A DNA stretch of 6,504 nt, from NCBI GenBank assembly GCA_934101605.1, contig CAKORS010000045.1:1-6504 (forward strand), written 5' to 3'. Positions 5,563-6,504 of this stretch are shown here, in pieces. The notes below the pieces were generated by a model. That model saw nothing but the letters and a program-made list of their open reading frames with translations. It was not told the DNA's origin and made no database searches. The translations under genes and the position numbers were made by a program. This DNA is from an uncultured Bacilli bacterium (GTDB lineage: Bacteria > Bacillota_I > Bacilli_A > RF39 > UBA660). Numbering within the stretch: the stretch's first letter is position 1; the number at the start of each line of letters is the position of its first letter.

Positions 5563-6504
5563 TTATTTTAATTTATCTAAGAAACTTTCTCCGATTATTG
5601 GTTTTTCTACATCAAAGTTATCTGCTATAGTTGCTCCGATATCTGCGAATGTTTTTAAGATAGGTAAGTTTTTTGGTTCTTTAAATAATCTACTGTAAAC
5701 TATAACTGGTGTATTTTCTCTTGTATGGTCTGTTCCCTTATAAGTTGGATCATTACCATGATCTGCTGTAATAATTAATAAATCATTGTTTTTAAGTTTA
5801 TTTAGTATCAATGGTATTTCTACATCTAATGCTTCAATTGCTTCGCCATAGCCTTCTACATCTCTTCTATGACCGTATTTTGTATCAAAATCATTAAGAT
5901 TAGCAAAACATAAACCATGGAATTTTTTATCCATAATATCAAGTATTTTATCAACGCCTTCTTTATTTGTTCCTGATTTTATCTTTTTAGTTATTCCACA
6001 TCCATTAAAGATATCATATATTTTACCAATTGATATAACGCTTAATCCTTTTTCTTTTAATTTATCTAAAACAGATTCCATTGGTGGATTTAGAGTGTAA
6101 TCATGTCTATTAGTTGTTCTTTTAAATGTTTCTTTGGTATTTCCTATATATGGTCTTGCTATGATACGTCCAACACGCCATTCTGGTTTTGTTGTTATTT
6201 CTCTTATTATTTCACAATCTTTATATAATTCTTCAAGAGGTATTATTCTTTCATGTGCTGCTACTTGTAATACAGAATCTGCTGATGTATATACAATTAA
6301 AGCCCCAGTTTGAGCTTGCATCATTCCCAAGCTTTTTATTATTTCTGTTCCACTTGCTGCTATGTTACCAATAACTTTTCTTTTGCATTTCTTTTCTATT
6401 TCATCGATTAATTCTTTAGGAAAACCTGTTTCTGTAAAAGTTTTATAAGGAATATCACTTTTAATACCCATTATTTCGTAGTGACCAGTTAATGTATCTT
6501 TTCC
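5563..6504 (-). CDS. deoB: Phosphopentomutase (5' end beyond the window)
   Basis: DeoB interconverts (deoxy)ribose 1-phosphate and 5-phosphate in the cytoplasm, linking nucleoside salvage to central carbon metabolism. The frame is open to the window edge; 313 residues are visible of about 390 in the family, so roughly 80 N-terminal residues are missing. ATG 6471 is internal, because the preceding visible codons read GKDTLTGHYEI, the family segment that contains the phosphorylated threonine (usually TGHWE; here Tyr replaces Trp). Also present are RIIARPYIG, KRTTNRHDYTLNPP, SIGKIYDIFNGCGI, FDTKYGHRRDVEGYGEA and TADHGNDPTYKGTDHTRE. These include the alkaline-phosphatase-type metal ligands of the C-terminal half: Asp207, His212, Asp248, His249 and His260 in visible numbering. 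The C-terminus (FADIGATIADNF, GESFLDKLK) is normal. The first metal-binding Asp lies outside the window. A lipoprotein gene follows after 22 bases. Confidence 0.95.
   Translation of the reverse strand, partial: GKDTLTGHYEIMGIKSDIPYKTFTETGFPKELIDEIEKKCKRKVIGNIAASGTEIIKSLGMMQAQTGALIVYTSADSVLQVAAHERIIPLEELYKDCEIIREITTKPEWRVGRIIARPYIGNTKETFKRTTNRHDYTLNPPMESVLDKLKEKGLSVISIGKIYDIFNGCGITKKIKSGTNKEGVDKILDIMDKKFHGLCFANLNDFDTKYGHRRDVEGYGEAIEALDVEIPLILNKLKNNDLLIITADHGNDPTYKGTDHTRENTPVIVYSRLFKEPKNLPILKTFADIGATIADNFDVEKPIIGESFLDKLK

Noticed and set aside
6189..6374. 61-residue plus-strand open frame
   Set aside because: It lies wholly antisense to deoB, has a Leu/Phe-rich composition produced by the opposite strand, and lacks a ribosome site.
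1..6504. Alternative genetic code with TGA as Trp, suggested by the extreme AT content
   Set aside because: Trp codons seen are TGG and no in-frame TGA occurs in any of the genes.

Overview
The window is very AT-rich and gene-dense, with AGA/TTA/ATT-biased codons, strong AGGAGG-type ribosome sites and TAA/TAG stops. Trp is encoded by TGG and no TGA falls inside a reading frame. The proteins look like those of low-GC Bacillota. I infer an uncultivated, possibly reduced-genome lineage near the Erysipelotrichales/RF39-type Bacilli, but the sequence alone does not fix the taxon.

Left part, plus strand (1-1997): a 5'-truncated MurT-like Mur ligase followed, with overlapping stop and start, by a GatD-like protein. 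In known bacteria this pair amidates the D-glutamate of lipid II. Here the GatD-like protein appears to lack both the nucleophilic cysteine (Thr at residue 88) and the catalytic histidine (Leu at residue 185), while the surrounding family sequence is kept. This is the most interesting point of the window. A hairpin terminator at 2017-2050 closes this unit.

Middle, plus strand (2049-4746): a candidate promoter, then a YtgP/SpoVB-type (MurJ-like) lipid-linked precursor flippase, and an ATP-grasp protein of the kind associated with cell-surface polysaccharide genes. The ATP-grasp ribosome site overlaps the flippase stop. With MurT/GatD upstream, the region reads as a cell-envelope precursor neighbourhood.

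The 394-base convergent intergenic region (4727-5120) has no gene I can support. It holds a weak hairpin after the ATP-grasp gene, a strong 14-bp hairpin with a T-tract and an alternative short fold, a pseudoknot-like set of inverted repeats, an AT-rich stretch, and a hairpin that fits as terminator of the minus-strand unit.

Right part, minus strand (5121-6504): phosphopentomutase (deoB), truncated by the window edge, followed after 22 bases by a small lipoprotein with a DUF4352-like extracellular domain. No mobile element, CRISPR array, tRNA or rRNA was seen.
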